A DNA stretch of 64,000 nt from Picochlorum sp. 'celeri' (Eukaryota > Chlorophyta > Trebouxiophyceae). The translations under genes and the position numbers were made by a program. How positions within the stretch are numbered: position 1 is the first letter of the stretch; each line of letters starts with the position of its first letter. The stretch is from NCBI GenBank assembly GCA_010909725.1, contig JAACMV010000019.1, positions 496,001-560,000 of the forward strand, given 5' to 3'. This document shows positions 1 through 10,235 of the stretch, piece by piece. The notes beneath the pieces are model-generated. The model was given only the letters and a program-made list of their open reading frames with translations, did no database searches and had not been told where the DNA came from.

Positions 1-909
1 GCTGCCTGCCCCATTCAAAGGTGGGCTGTCCCCATTCTCCAAAGCACTCTTTCTGCCCGATGATTTTCTTTTCATTCGAGAACTTCCACTTCTCTGGTAG
101 GTTGCCATAGTTGAGCAGCGCACAAAATAGGCTGCTACGAAATCGGCACCACTATTGCAAAGAAAGAGGAAAAACAAAGTCAGCCATGTTGTAAACACTG
201 GAGAAATGTATCCATCCATCAAAACAGCAGTCTCATCAACCAAGGTCGTGTTTGTACTCTCGCCTTCTCCATAAATCACCCATCGTGAAAAAATCTGATA
301 TTGGTGAGATGATATGGGCCTCAACAAATCACTACAAATGTAATTTCTAAAAGAATCATCTGGGTGAATCTTTCTGCGATACTCTGGGGAATTCCCACAA
401 AAAGAATAATATGTAGAGCATGCCAATGCTAAATTCATCGAATTCAAAACCACCACACTAAAGATTTCTTTTGAACTGGGAGGAATATACAAAAGCCTCT
501 TTGAGACACCACGTATGCTTGTCAAAAAGCCATATGTGCTCGCAAGAATCCCCAGCAGAGCACATGACATCAAAAATATCGTCAAAATGATTGATACGTC
601 CGCTTTGATATCGAAACCGAGGGACTCGAAAGAAGGCATATGGTAAAACACAGCAGCACAGAGCCACATGGCATATACTGTATTCCAGTTGATATAGGCT
701 GAAGATGCGGAGCCTAGTCGCTTCCGAATCAATGGTCTAACGTAGAGATATGCAAATAGCATCAAAAACCCATACAAGTAGAACCATTTCTTATTAATAT
801 GATACCTTTGAACAATGCCCTGACAGCTGTCATACCCAGCTGCTAAAGCCGTTGCCATGGCCGTTATGTACACGGCATACTGTGTATGCCGAAACTGAGT
901 CGGTGACAT
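1..909 (-). CDS. Multi-pass membrane protein, C-terminus cut by window edge
   Basis: An open frame of 303 codons runs from an ATG at 909 to the first base of the window without a stop, so the C-terminus lies outside. The protein starts MSPTQFRHTQ and has about six hydrophobic stretches, near residues 10-26, 42-58, 72-94, 104-126, 148-166 and 240-262. After the last one comes a basic, serine-rich cytosolic-looking segment (RMKRKSSGRK). Codon use and the lack of stops over 900 bases support a real gene. I do not recognise the family. It could be an FRAG1/DRAM/SFK1-like or a TMEM-type protein, but no diagnostic motif is visible. It is transcribed in the same direction as the LHC genes upstream of it. 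Confidence 0.7.
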   Translation of the reverse strand, partial: MSPTQFRHTQYAVYITAMATALAAGYDSCQGIVQRYHINKKWFYLYGFLMLFAYLYVRPLIRKRLGSASSAYINWNTVYAMWLCAAVFYHMPSFESLGFDIKADVSIILTIFLMSCALLGILASTYGFLTSIRGVSKRLLYIPPSSKEIFSVVVLNSMNLALACSTYYSFCGNSPEYRRKIHPDDSFRNYICSDLLRPISSHQYQIFSRWVIYGEGESTNTTLVDETAVLMDGYISPVFTTWLTLFFLFLCNSGADFVAAYFVRCSTMATYQRSGSSRMKRKSSGRKSALENGDSPPLNGAGS

Positions 910-1321
910 TATTGTTTTCTATACCATGCTAGGTTCATATACGACAATGTGCACTGCCTGCTCGGTTCTCCTATACTTTTCTACCAACTACTCTGAGGCC
1001 ACTCGCTCAAGGATACAAACCTCGTTGTCAATGTACTTGTGACAAATCACCCTACTGTATTAAATAACCAATAATTTAAATGCAATGAGTGTAATGTAAC
1101 CGTGTTGGTTGATCATGTGGCATGATTTGGCAAAATGCTCCTTGGTTCGAAATTTCGACACGTCCCAATCAAGAGCCAGGAAAGAATATTCCCTTGACGC
1201 AGGGAATCCAGTCAATTCAATTTGAATTCGGGTATACAGTGCGGTGCAAAATACATCTATTACAATTGAATCACTCTAAGAATTGGATCCATTCGATGCA
1301 TCTAGAAATGGAAGAATCATA
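910..1321. other. Intergenic region, no gene seen
   Basis: These 412 bases lie between the start of the edge membrane gene and the stop of the first LHC gene. They should hold the promoter of the former and the 3' UTR of the latter. There is a TTGATCATG motif near 1108-1116 and AT-rich sequence around 1060-1085. I see no coding potential. Confidence 0.5.
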
Positions 1322-2293
1322 TTAGTTTCCTGGGACGAACTTGGTGGCGTTGGCGAAACCGTTGTTGACCTGTGGGTCAGCCAAGTGGTCAGCCAAGTTC
1401 TCGAGTGGTCCCTTTCCAGTCACAATAGCCTGGACGAAGAATCCGAACATGGAGAACATAGCAAGACGTCCGTTCTTGATCTCCTTCACCTTGAGCTCAG
1501 CAAAGGTGTCTGGGTCGTCAGCCAATCCCAATGGGTCGAAGGCCTCTCCTGGGTAGAGTGGGTCGAGTCCCTCTCCAGCTGGTCCTCCGTTGACTCTGTA
1601 TCCCTCAATGAGTCCCATGAGCACAACCTGGGTGAAGGTCACGGCAATGATGGACTGGGCGTGGATGAGAGCTGGGTTTCCGAGGTAGTTGAGTCCATCC
1701 TCAGAGAAGATGGAGGCACCAGCCTTGAACCACACAGCGGAGTCTCCGAAGTTGGCAGCTCCGTTGTTCTGGAGGAGCTCTGGGGTGAGGCACCCGAGGG
1801 CTCCCAACATGGCCCATCTGGCGTGGATCACCTCGCACTCTCTGTAGCGGGCAAAGGTCTCTGGGTCAGCAGAGAGACCGGCGGTATCCCATCCGTAGTC
1901 TCCTGGGAACTCACCAGTGAGGTATGGCACCTCTGGGGTGAATGGTCCCAAGAACTTGGCTCTGTCTGGGCCATAGAACTCCACGGCGGCGCGGGTCACC
2001 TGGCGGGTTCCCTGAATAACAAAGTACAGTGAGTTTATCCATATCTTGGAACAAGATTGACCACAATGGATCTTCCTCGGATAGCATCCTCCGACGCGTT
2101 GCACAGTCAGCAAAAACCCTCTAGATATTGTCATATGCTATCACTTGGAACAATTTTATTGGGTTTTCCGTGCGTGAAAGTGATTGGGAGCAGATGCGAC
2201 GGAGAACAGAACAAAAGCAACAAGACGTACCCTTCCAGAAGTGGAGACCTTGGCCTTGAGCATAGCAGAGGAGCGAATCATAGCGGACTGCAT
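1322..2293 (-). CDS. Chlorophyll a/b-binding protein (LHCII type), copy 1
   Basis: Plastid light-harvesting antenna protein of photosystem II, 250 aa, built from two exons: exon 1 at 2231-2293 (21 codons) and exon 2 at 1322-2011. The intron at 2012-2230 has a GTACGT donor and a CAG acceptor, phase 0. Exon 1 holds only the start of the transit peptide ([10 protein letters not shown]). Exon 2 carries the three-helix LHC body. Helix 1 has EVIHARWAM and helix 3 has EIKNGRLAM, each with the Glu/Arg pair that bridges helices and binds chlorophyll. The protein ends in ATKFVPGN. The usual WYGPDR trimerisation motif reads FYGPDR. Exon 2 is almost identical to that of the next gene. The strong codon bias creates long antisense open frames that are not genes. 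Confidence 0.95.
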
Positions 2294-2423
2294 TTTGGTT
2301 TGAAATTTATTTGTTTGGCAAAATCGGTTCACTGCAATAAAATATTGTTGAGAGCCTCGGTGGCATCCGCATTTTATGATGCTGATTGGATTGCCCCGAA
2401 TCAGATCTCAAGTCATTGGGGAT

Positions 2424-2520
2424 AGTCTCCCATCAACTACGGTTATTGATGGGAGACTTACGTCGACTACTGAGGCCAGAAAATCCAGATACAATCCAGA
2501 TGGGATATGATCCCATCTGG
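2424..2520. promoter_or_regulatory. Two perfect hairpin palindromes upstream of LHC copy 1
   Basis: Palindrome 1 has 13-base arms (AGTCTCCCATCAA at 2424-2436 and its complement at 2446-2458) around a 9-base loop. Palindrome 2 has 10-base arms (CCAGATGGGA at 2496-2505 and its complement at 2511-2520) around TATGA. Both contain the core GATGGGA/TCCCATC, so the core occurs four times within 100 bases, 130-230 bases upstream of the LHC copy 1 start codon. This suggests paired binding sites for a dimeric regulator; it is an inference from symmetry only. Confidence 0.5.
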
Positions 2521-2732
2521 GGGACTTTCGTGGCGCAACGGCATAGCCACTCATCAAGTCGCTTGAGTGGTTGTCACATGATTTCTAGATTGTGTATACA
2601 GTGTTCTGAGTGAATGAGATGCCCATCTTTACAAGATAAAATGCAATAAAATTTGCAACATGATCAACAACACATGTATCAATCACGTCTTATGAAAAGA
2701 AGACATCATTAAATGGAACACTGCGCAGGCAC

Positions 2733-3750
2733 TTAGTTTCCTGGGACGAACTTGGTGGCGTTGGCGAAACCGTTGTTGACCTGTGGGTCAGCCAAGTGGT
2801 CAGCCAAGTTCTCGAGTGGTCCCTTTCCAGTCACAATAGCCTGGACGAAGAATCCGAACATGGAGAACATAGCAAGACGTCCGTTCTTGATCTCCTTCAC
2901 CTTGAGCTCAGCAAAGGTGTCTGGGTCGTCAGCCAATCCCAATGGGTCGAAGGCCTCTCCTGGGTAGAGTGGGTCGAGTCCCTCTCCAGCTGGTCCTCCG
3001 TTGACTCTGTATCCCTCAATGAGTCCCATGAGCACAACCTGGGTGAAGGTCACGGCAATGATGGACTGGGCGTGGATGAGAGCTGGGTTTCCGAGGTAGT
3101 TGAGTCCATCCTCAGAGAAGATGGAGGCACCAGCCTTGAACCACACAGCGGAGTCTCCGAAGTTGGCAGCTCCGTTGTTCTGGAGGAGCTCTGGGGTGAG
3201 GCACCCGAGGGCTCCCAACATGGCCCATCTGGCGTGGATCACCTCGCACTCTCTGTAGCGGGCAAAAGTCTCTGGGTCAGCAGAGAGACCGGCGGTATCC
3301 CATCCGTAGTCTCCTGGGAACTCACCAGTGAGGTATGGCACCTCTGGGGTGAATGGTCCCAAGAACTTGGCTCTGTCTGGGCCATAGAACTCCACGGCGG
3401 CGCGGGTCACCTGGCGGGTGGCCTACAACAAAGAAATATTTCGTCAGCACGTGCTAAGCGTGTGAAATTCGCGTGCATCAAATCCAGGATTCGGTCTTTG
3501 GACACTAGTAGACACAAGGTCACAAATGTCGTCCGCAAGGCCGAAAGGAGCACGTGAACTACCCAAAACTAATCATCGATATAATTTCATATCAGATTAT
3601 TGCCTGCGATGTTACTATGCGCTGCAAAATCGTGCCAAACCACAACCTTTCCCAAACCTCCCAGAGTGGATAACACAAGATATTGTCAGAAACTGTGCAA
3701 CGTACACGTCCAGTAGCTGGCTTAACTCCGAAAACACGAGCGGTCTGCAT
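2733..3750 (-). CDS. Chlorophyll a/b-binding protein (LHCII type), copy 2
   Basis: Second tandem LHCII gene, 244 aa. Exon 1 is 3706-3750 (15 codons, [15 protein letters not shown]) and exon 2 is 2733-3422. The 283-base intron at 3423-3705 has a GTACGT donor and a TTGTAG acceptor, phase 0. I found one internal base difference in exon 2 (position 3268 against 1857 in copy 1) plus the first codon (GCC against GGA). The mature antenna proteins are therefore essentially the same, while transit peptide, intron, promoter and 3' flank are unrelated. The same LHC motifs are present ([24 protein letters not shown]). The two copies probably allow different regulation of one antenna protein. Confidence 0.95.
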
Positions 3751-3991
3751 CTTTAACAATTAAATCTTATATTTAAGACTGCATTCCTGTGGATAGTGTC
3801 GCGGATTTTAGCCTGGCAGATTGCAGAGGATCAGGGGACCTGGGTGGAGATTGTGTGTCAGACTTGTCCCATCGGAAGTGGTCCTGCATCGGACATGTTC
3901 CCACAGAACCACGGGGTTGAAGATTGCCCAAGATTTAGATGGCCATCCTCACCCATATAGACATTGTTTGGTACCGGACGTTGTTACAAAG

Positions 3992-6365
3992 TTAGTCGAT
4001 TGCCATGCTCTGACTATTACGGGCCATTTCAAGGGCATTTACAGCCTCTACAGACAGAAGGCTCTTCCCAACTGTGTCTCCTTCAACTGGCTGAGCCATT
4101 TCCCTCATGAAATCTCGCGCGATCGACACGAGCATATCCGTTGAGAGGTTGACATTGGCATCTTTCAAGTTTGTGGTAATCCATTTGGGTAGCTTGTCTC
4201 TCTTGTCGCCCCTCTGATAGCGCTTGTCAGCAAACACCATGAGGCCATAGTCTGCCTTTGATCTAATCACCCTCCCGACGCATTGGGCTGCCTGTCTGAT
4301 GGCATCGAAAGCCAAATAATCGCTTTCTTTCACCTGAAACGTTTCTTTCAAATACTCTAATCGAGCCCTGAGGATACGGGAAAGGGTGTACTGGTAGGGG
4401 ATTCCAAACATGACAACACACCGTCCGTAATGGCGGTCAAAATCAATGCCTTCAGCAACCTTCCCCCTCGCAACAGAGAGGAAAATAGCTCCTCTACCGC
4501 AGTCACATGCTCTTCTATAATTATCTAAGGCGAGAGTTGTTTCCACCACGTCTTTCGTTTCGATAAATACAAGTTTGTGGGCCATGAGGTCTGACAGAAT
4601 TCCCATGTCTTGCCAACTGGACACAATTGAGTCCATATATGTATACGAGACGAAAAAGCATATGATGCCATCAGGAACCGCTGCTGCTAAATCTACAAGC
4701 ATTCTACCGTAATTTCTGATAACTCCTGGGTCTTGTCTCATGTCAAACTTTGTAGAAACAGGCAGTTGGTCAGCCCCTCTGGTCAACACAACTGGACACA
4801 GACAGTCCCTGGTCAACGTCATATTCAGCGATGCAAGGGCCACAGGGTGAAAATTCAGAATTCTCGGATACAAATCAATTGGACTGAGGGTACCGCTTGT
4901 GATGACGACTGTGTGATACTTGCTGAATACAGGCTTCATTGCCAGAGATGCATCCAGACAGGACAATTGAATGATAGGGTCTGGTATGGCTGGAAGTCTA
5001 TCATCATATGGCTCTGAGATTATCGCAAATCCCCTCGAATATGTTGCAACAAGAGTCGCAAAATCAGCGACGAGATGAATTGCTGTGTATTCATCTGTTG
5101 ATGAGATCTCTAATGTTCTCATGAGGGATACAAGTCTATCGTAGCAGAATCTCAACGTCTTCCCATCAATGGCTACTTCCTGCTCAAGGGACTTTAAAAA
5201 CGTGCCTGGGTCTTCGATTGTCACCGTTCTAATATCCATTTTATTCTTCAAAAAGGCTAAAAATCGCTGCATGAAGGCCACATAATGTTCTGCTCGTCGA
5301 ATGTTTCCGGGAACAGCTTCCTGCAAAATATCTTGAGGCAGTGCTGGGTTAGACAACCATTGAGTTGTCTCATCTCCATCAACTGGGAGCGCTACCTGGC
5401 TCGCCAATCCATTTACCAACTTTCTATATTCTTCTCGTAATCGCTCAGCATCAGTCTCTTTCACTCTATCTATCCTGCGTCGAAGAGATCCCAGGTTTCT
5501 GCTTGCATTCTCCAGAGTCTGCTGTCGTAAATTCACGCTCAAAGCCTCAATGCACACATTGTCAATATTATGGGCCTCATCAAATACGACGACACATTCT
5601 TTTTCCATCTCTCGACTCACCATATTCGACACTTTTGGGTCAATCATGTATTGGTAGTTAAATACCACTATATTTGAAAAGGCAATCATGTGCCGAGCAA
5701 GGAAATAGGGACACCATTTCTTCTTTCTGCCCAAATTTCTCATATCTTTCAGAGTATACACACCAGGATCGAGTCTAGCTGTGGGCCCATCGATATCAAG
5801 CCCTTCGTACCATTCACACGTCTCCTCAGATCCAGGGTCCTGTGCTGCCCGCTCCCGGACCCATGGAGCAGTGAGCCTCATACACTTGGCATCCGTGCTC
5901 TCTCTCGATCCTTCTTCAGCGACAGTCGGATGGACGCACAAATTCTTTCTACTTGAAAGCCCTACAGCTAATATTTTAGGCTCCTTTCCATCAGGAAAAT
6001 ACTTGGATCTGTAATCCATCAACTCTTGCAGCTCTACCAACACCTTTTCCATCTCTGGGACAGTTCTCGTACAGTAAATCAGTTTTCCCACTTCAGGATG
6101 TGCCAATTGATATGATGTTATCAGTGAAAGAAGTGTGATAGTCTTTCCAGTACCCGTAGGCATCTGCAATCCAAGGCCCATGCATTAGATTTTCTTTGCT
6201 TCCCAACACAGAAGAGAGAACCCCAGTATCAGACAGCCATACCTCTAACAAGCAGTGTCCTTTCGCATCAAGGGCATGCTTCAATTCAACCATGTATTGG
6301 TATTGTTCTGGATAAATGTACTCGTACGGAAAGAAGACCGTAAGGCCTTCTAACTGGAACTTCAT
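3992..6365 (-). CDS. XPD: TFIIH DNA helicase XPD (ERCC2/Rad3)
   Basis: 5'-3' superfamily 2 DNA helicase of TFIIH, needed for nucleotide excision repair and transcription initiation in the nucleus. Exon 1 is 6243-6365 (41 codons, [20 protein letters not shown]) and exon 2 is 3992-6163. The 79-base intron has a GTATGG donor and a GCAG acceptor, phase 0, and falls exactly before the Walker A motif MPTGTGKT (Lys48). The total of 764 aa matches the family (about 760). Four cysteines of the 4Fe-4S domain are visible (in [20 protein letters not shown] and KWCPYF). The DEAH box, the motif V segment [11 protein letters not shown] and motif [12 protein letters not shown] are present, so the enzyme looks complete. 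It is divergent from MutS2. Confidence 0.97.
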
Positions 6366-6784
6366 GCCTCTGACCCAACAAGAAAAGCCCACCGATCTGC
6401 CAGCAGTTCCTTTGAAAGTCAATATATATTTATATATGTGTAAATTTAGAACCGATACTCTGCTGCTTGTTGCAGCACATTACAGGAACAAAGACATGGT
6501 AATTCCTTTTGCTTTCGCTTGACTCTTTCAGGATTCTACTTCTACTTCCCCCAGAGAGATTGTTGAAGATAAGGAATTAGGGTATAATTTATTGGCCAAT
6601 CATGGACTCCATGGAATAATAATGCACTCTCTATTTTGTAATTTCAAGCAATGGGCTTGAAACAGACGTCTGACCACATGATCATGTGTCTTCATGAAGA
6701 GCGCCTTCCAGAGATCGACTGCAGCCCTGTAATGGTCATGACAAGCAGCTTGATGTGTTATTTATAGTTTAAATTTAGTACTTA
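6366..6784. promoter_or_regulatory. Divergent promoter region XPD / MutS2 with two palindromes
   Basis: These 419 bases separate the two divergent DNA-maintenance genes. They contain two perfect palindromes almost side by side: CAGACGTCTG at 6663-6672 and CACATGATCATGTG at 6675-6688. No gene is visible. The region must hold both promoters. Confidence 0.45.
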
Positions 6785-9700
6785 ATGGCAGATTGTGGGT
6801 CCCTTTCTCGTTTACGAGGAAGGACAAGCGCCATGCTACAGGAAAAGCTTTCCTCACCTCTCGTTCTGCAGAAACATGGATGGCCACTCCACGCCAAGCC
6901 ATTGTGGGGAAGTAGATATATTGAGAGATTGAAAAGCAATGTGTCACACCAGAGTCCTTGCGGTCCAGGGCCAAGGCCATTGTCTTCTGTTCAAGAGGGT
7001 CATGCTGAAGTCAAAGTGGGTGCAGATGAAAGACAAGAGAATGGTACGAAGGCCAAGGGCAACAAGAAGAAGAAGAAGCGGAGAAAATACAGATTTTCTA
7101 AAACTGAATTGAGGTCAATGGACATGTTGGAATGGTCCAAGGTGTGCAAGCAAGTAGCAAGTTTTGCTATGACTCCTCCTGCTGCACAGCGAGCCTACAC
7201 GGGGAAACTTTTGATTGGAGAGACGGTGGAAGAATCGCAGGAGCTTATAGAGCAAACAAAAGAGGCATTAGATATTGAATTAAATTTTGATGGTGTCTTT
7301 GATCTGAGAAAGGCGATTGAGGCTTCTCGTCAAGGAGCAATTCTACATCCCCTTGTGATTGGGGCATTTGCAACCACGTTGGAATCTGTTGATAGGATTG
7401 TTGAACAGTTGGCAGCTCATGAAGGGTGTGTGCACCTGAAGAAGATCGTTCAGCATCCCGATGAATTTGACTCGGATCTTGCAGCACTTATTCATGAAAA
7501 AATCAACGTAAAGGACGGGCGCATTCTGGATTCTGCATCGAGTGAGTTGGCCAAGGTTAGAGAAGAGAGGAAAGCCAACTTTGAATCTCTCGGTCGGATG
7601 GCTGATGAGTGGGCAAGAAAAATGCAATCTTGTGGCGCGTCAGAAAGGGCTCAAGTAGTTATTCGAAGGGATCGCCGTTGTATACCAGTCAAAGCTGGTA
7701 GAAATGGAGAGCTGCCCAAGGGATCAGTGGTTCTTGCAACGAGTGGTTCAAAGAGCACCATGTATATGGAGCCAGAGCCTTTGATTCCTTTGAATAACGC
7801 AGAAACATACTTGTCGGAAGCTGAAAAGCGCGAAGAGAGTTTAATTTTAGAAGAATTGTCCAAATTAATAGCAAAATATTCAGGCAAAATCACAAGGATA
7901 CTGTCGGCAATGACAAAGCTTGATCTTGCTTTCGCAAGAGCAAAGCATGCACTGTGGATGCGGGGGCAGAAGCCAAATTTCAACTCATCTTCTGTCAATG
8001 GGATAGTCTGTAGACAGGTGTACCATCCTCTGTTATTGGGGCCATATGTAGAGCCTTTGCCACAACCAAATTTGCCACAAGCTTCAGGGTTTTCAATTAG
8101 CCAGGAATCCTTCTCTAGTGCATTAGAAGGCATTAATTTAATACCAGAGTTATGGGACAGGGATGAGAAAGGTGAGTTAAAACGACAAAGTTCTACTCAG
8201 CATGCAGTTGCAGAGACATCAAAGCAAGACTATGATTTTCACCCAGTGCCGATTGATTTTCTCATCCCTTCTGGGAAAACGGCAGTGATCGTTACCGGAC
8301 CAAACACCGGTGGAAAGACTGCATCCCTCAAAACGTTTGGATTGATTTCACTCATGGCAAAAGCGGGGCTATTTATTCCGACTGCTGGAGATTCGTCTGA
8401 AAGAGAGATGGATCAAATTCAAATGAAATGGTTTGATAAGGTTTTGGTGGATGTGGGTGATGCTCAAAGTCTGCAGCAAAATCTCAGCACATTTAGCGGC
8501 CACGTGAAACGGATCAAGGACATTTTGGCAGATACAACTGGCGAATCTTTGGTATTAATGGATGAAGTTGGAAGTGGGACAGATCCAACAGAAGGGGCTG
8601 CATTGGCAACTGCCATCTTGCAAGAGCTTGCATATGGAGGTGCAGCCATGACCTATGTGACAACACATCATGCTGAACTGAAGGAACTGGCTTCAGAGAG
8701 CTCAAATTTCATTGATGCGAATGTAGAATTCAATGTGAAGACATTTCTGCCCACGTACAAGATGATTTGGGGTTCCTCTGGGGAATCGCATGCCCTTGCT
8801 GTTGCAGAAGGCCTTGGATTTGATATGGAGGTGATTCAGAATGCTCGAGAGATTGCAGCGCATTTGAAAGAAGATTCGAACAATAGATTCTTACAAGTGG
8901 ATGCGATCAAAGAATCTCTACCAGAACAAATATCGTCTGCTGAGGCAGACCTTGAAATGGCCAAGGCTTCTCTCCAGAAAGAGCAAGCCCTTCTGGAACA
9001 CGTTGAAGAGGAATTGTCCTCTGCGAACGCCGAGCTGGCTCTCCTCGAGAAAGAGGAAAAAGCAACCGAAATTGAAAAGCTACCGGCTGTCGATGCAAAA
9101 TTACGTGAGATCAAATCCTTGGTTCAAATGGCCAAATCTGGAGAGATGTCCATATCAGATGCAGACAAGGCTCTTAAGAAAATAGCAGATGAAGCTCGTG
9201 CAGTAGCCGCTTCCAGAGCCATTGAACTCATCGAATACGACGAAGAACTCACATCTGAAGATTCAAAAGGAGATAAAAAAGCCGCCGAGAACTGGTTGCC
9301 GGCAGTAGGAGAGGAAGTTCTCATTGTCACCATGGCAGGCAAGACGGGAACAATAGAATCCTTGAGCAAAAACAAGGCAACTGTTCGGGCAGGGATGCTC
9401 TCCATGGAAGTCAAACTAACCGATTTGAGACCAAGTCGTAAAAAACCGCAAAAGCCGCGAGGCTCCCAAGAAAAATATAGGAAGGAGGCGGCGCCATCAA
9501 ATCAAGCCTCTACTGCAACTGGGTATAGCGGGGTTGCCATTCAGACAAGTCAGAACACAGTTGACGTCCGCGGAGAGTCTGCTGACGATGCTGTCAGGGC
9601 CGTCCAAGATGCACTTGGAACATTTCCACCTGGCTCAATCCTTTTTGTTGTTCACGGGGTGGGGAAAACGGGAAGGGTGAGGGCAGCTGTCCTAGAGTTC

Positions 9701-9790
9701 CTCAGGAAAGATGCACGAGTTGAAAAATGTGAACAGCAGGAGGGCTCCCAGGGAGGCTGTGCTGTCGTGTACTTGCACCGCAATGTCTAA
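6785..9790 (+). CDS. MUTS2: MutS2-type ATPase with C-terminal Smr domain, plastid-targeted
   Basis: Uninterrupted 1001-aa frame. The N-terminal ~75 residues are basic and Ser/Leu-rich, fitting a plastid transit peptide. The MutS core lever and clamp helices follow. The ABC ATPase has Walker A TGPNTGGKT near residue 505, Walker B LVLMDEVGSGTDP near 590, and the TTHH switch. A long coiled coil is near 690-850. An Smr nuclease-type domain covers about 925-1001 with VDVRGES and HGVGKTGR. Bacterial MutS2 suppresses homologous recombination and acts on stalled or collided ribosomes; the algal protein probably acts on plastid nucleoids or ribosomes (inference). No mismatch-recognition domain I is present, as expected for MutS2. 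Confidence 0.95.
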   Translation: MADCGSLSRLRGRTSAMLQEKLSSPLVLQKHGWPLHAKPLWGSRYIERLKSNVSHQSPCGPGPRPLSSVQEGHAEVKVGADERQENGTKAKGNKKKKKRRKYRFSKTELRSMDMLEWSKVCKQVASFAMTPPAAQRAYTGKLLIGETVEESQELIEQTKEALDIELNFDGVFDLRKAIEASRQGAILHPLVIGAFATTLESVDRIVEQLAAHEGCVHLKKIVQHPDEFDSDLAALIHEKINVKDGRILDSASSELAKVREERKANFESLGRMADEWARKMQSCGASERAQVVIRRDRRCIPVKAGRNGELPKGSVVLATSGSKSTMYMEPEPLIPLNNAETYLSEAEKREESLILEELSKLIAKYSGKITRILSAMTKLDLAFARAKHALWMRGQKPNFNSSSVNGIVCRQVYHPLLLGPYVEPLPQPNLPQASGFSISQESFSSALEGINLIPELWDRDEKGELKRQSSTQHAVAETSKQDYDFHPVPIDFLIPSGKTAVIVTGPNTGGKTASLKTFGLISLMAKAGLFIPTAGDSSEREMDQIQMKWFDKVLVDVGDAQSLQQNLSTFSGHVKRIKDILADTTGESLVLMDEVGSGTDPTEGAALATAILQELAYGGAAMTYVTTHHAELKELASESSNFIDANVEFNVKTFLPTYKMIWGSSGESHALAVAEGLGFDMEVIQNAREIAAHLKEDSNNRFLQVDAIKESLPEQISSAEADLEMAKASLQKEQALLEHVEEELSSANAELALLEKEEKATEIEKLPAVDAKLREIKSLVQMAKSGEMSISDADKALKKIADEARAVAASRAIELIEYDEELTSEDSKGDKKAAENWLPAVGEEVLIVTMAGKTGTIESLSKNKATVRAGMLSMEVKLTDLRPSRKKPQKPRGSQEKYRKEAAPSNQASTATGYSGVAIQTSQNTVDVRGESADDAVRAVQDALGTFPPGSILFVVHGVGKTGRVRAAVLEFLRKDARVEKCEQQEGSQGGCAVVYLHRNV

Positions 9791-10235
9791 TAAGACGAGT
9801 CGAGGATGAAAACGTGTGAGGATGGTCCAATAGACCTGCCAGAAATTTCTTACCAGCTAAGGCAAGAGGGGATTGGATTTGTTTTCAACTAGCAATAAGT
9901 GCGTCCTCGGTTAAGACCTCATTGACTACACTAATGCCCCAAGCGCAAAGATGCAGTAGCAGATGGGTGTGATTTCAATTTGGGCCTCAATTCTTTCCAT
10001 TTGAGCCTAGGATTCTTATGGGCCAGGTGAAGCTCCCATCACATCATCTCGAAACGGATTCATGGTATCCTACCGAGCACGTAAATTATTTATTATTAAT
10101 TCATTTGTGAATTCTAATACAGATCGAGAATATCCTCGCATTGTAGGCCGTCGGCGTCTCTATCCAGAGAACAAGCTCAAAGCAAAACGAAATCTTACGA
10201 AACAAAGACTTTGGCTTGATCGGTTACGATACGAC
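9791..10235. other. Intergenic region, no gene seen
   Basis: These 445 bases lie between MutS2 and hexokinase. An AT-rich block at 10080-10115 lies upstream of the hexokinase start. An open frame that begins at 10062 is read through it but has no protein character. I see no palindrome longer than about 7 bases. Confidence 0.4.

Noticed and set aside
1140..1165. GGTTCGAA as a tRNA T-loop; similar GGTTCGA near 62832
   Set aside because: No acceptor stem, D-arm or anticodon arm could be formed around either motif.
2424..2520. Hairpins as rho-independent terminators
   Set aside because: This is a eukaryotic nuclear region, there is no T-run after the stems, and they lie upstream of a gene rather than after one.
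1283..3557. Long plus-strand open frames (249 and 253 codons) across the LHC genes
   Set aside because: They are antisense to exon 2 of the LHC genes and arise from its strong codon bias. Their protein is low-complexity (Ser/Val/Glu), and the same frame appears in both copies only because exon 2 is the same.
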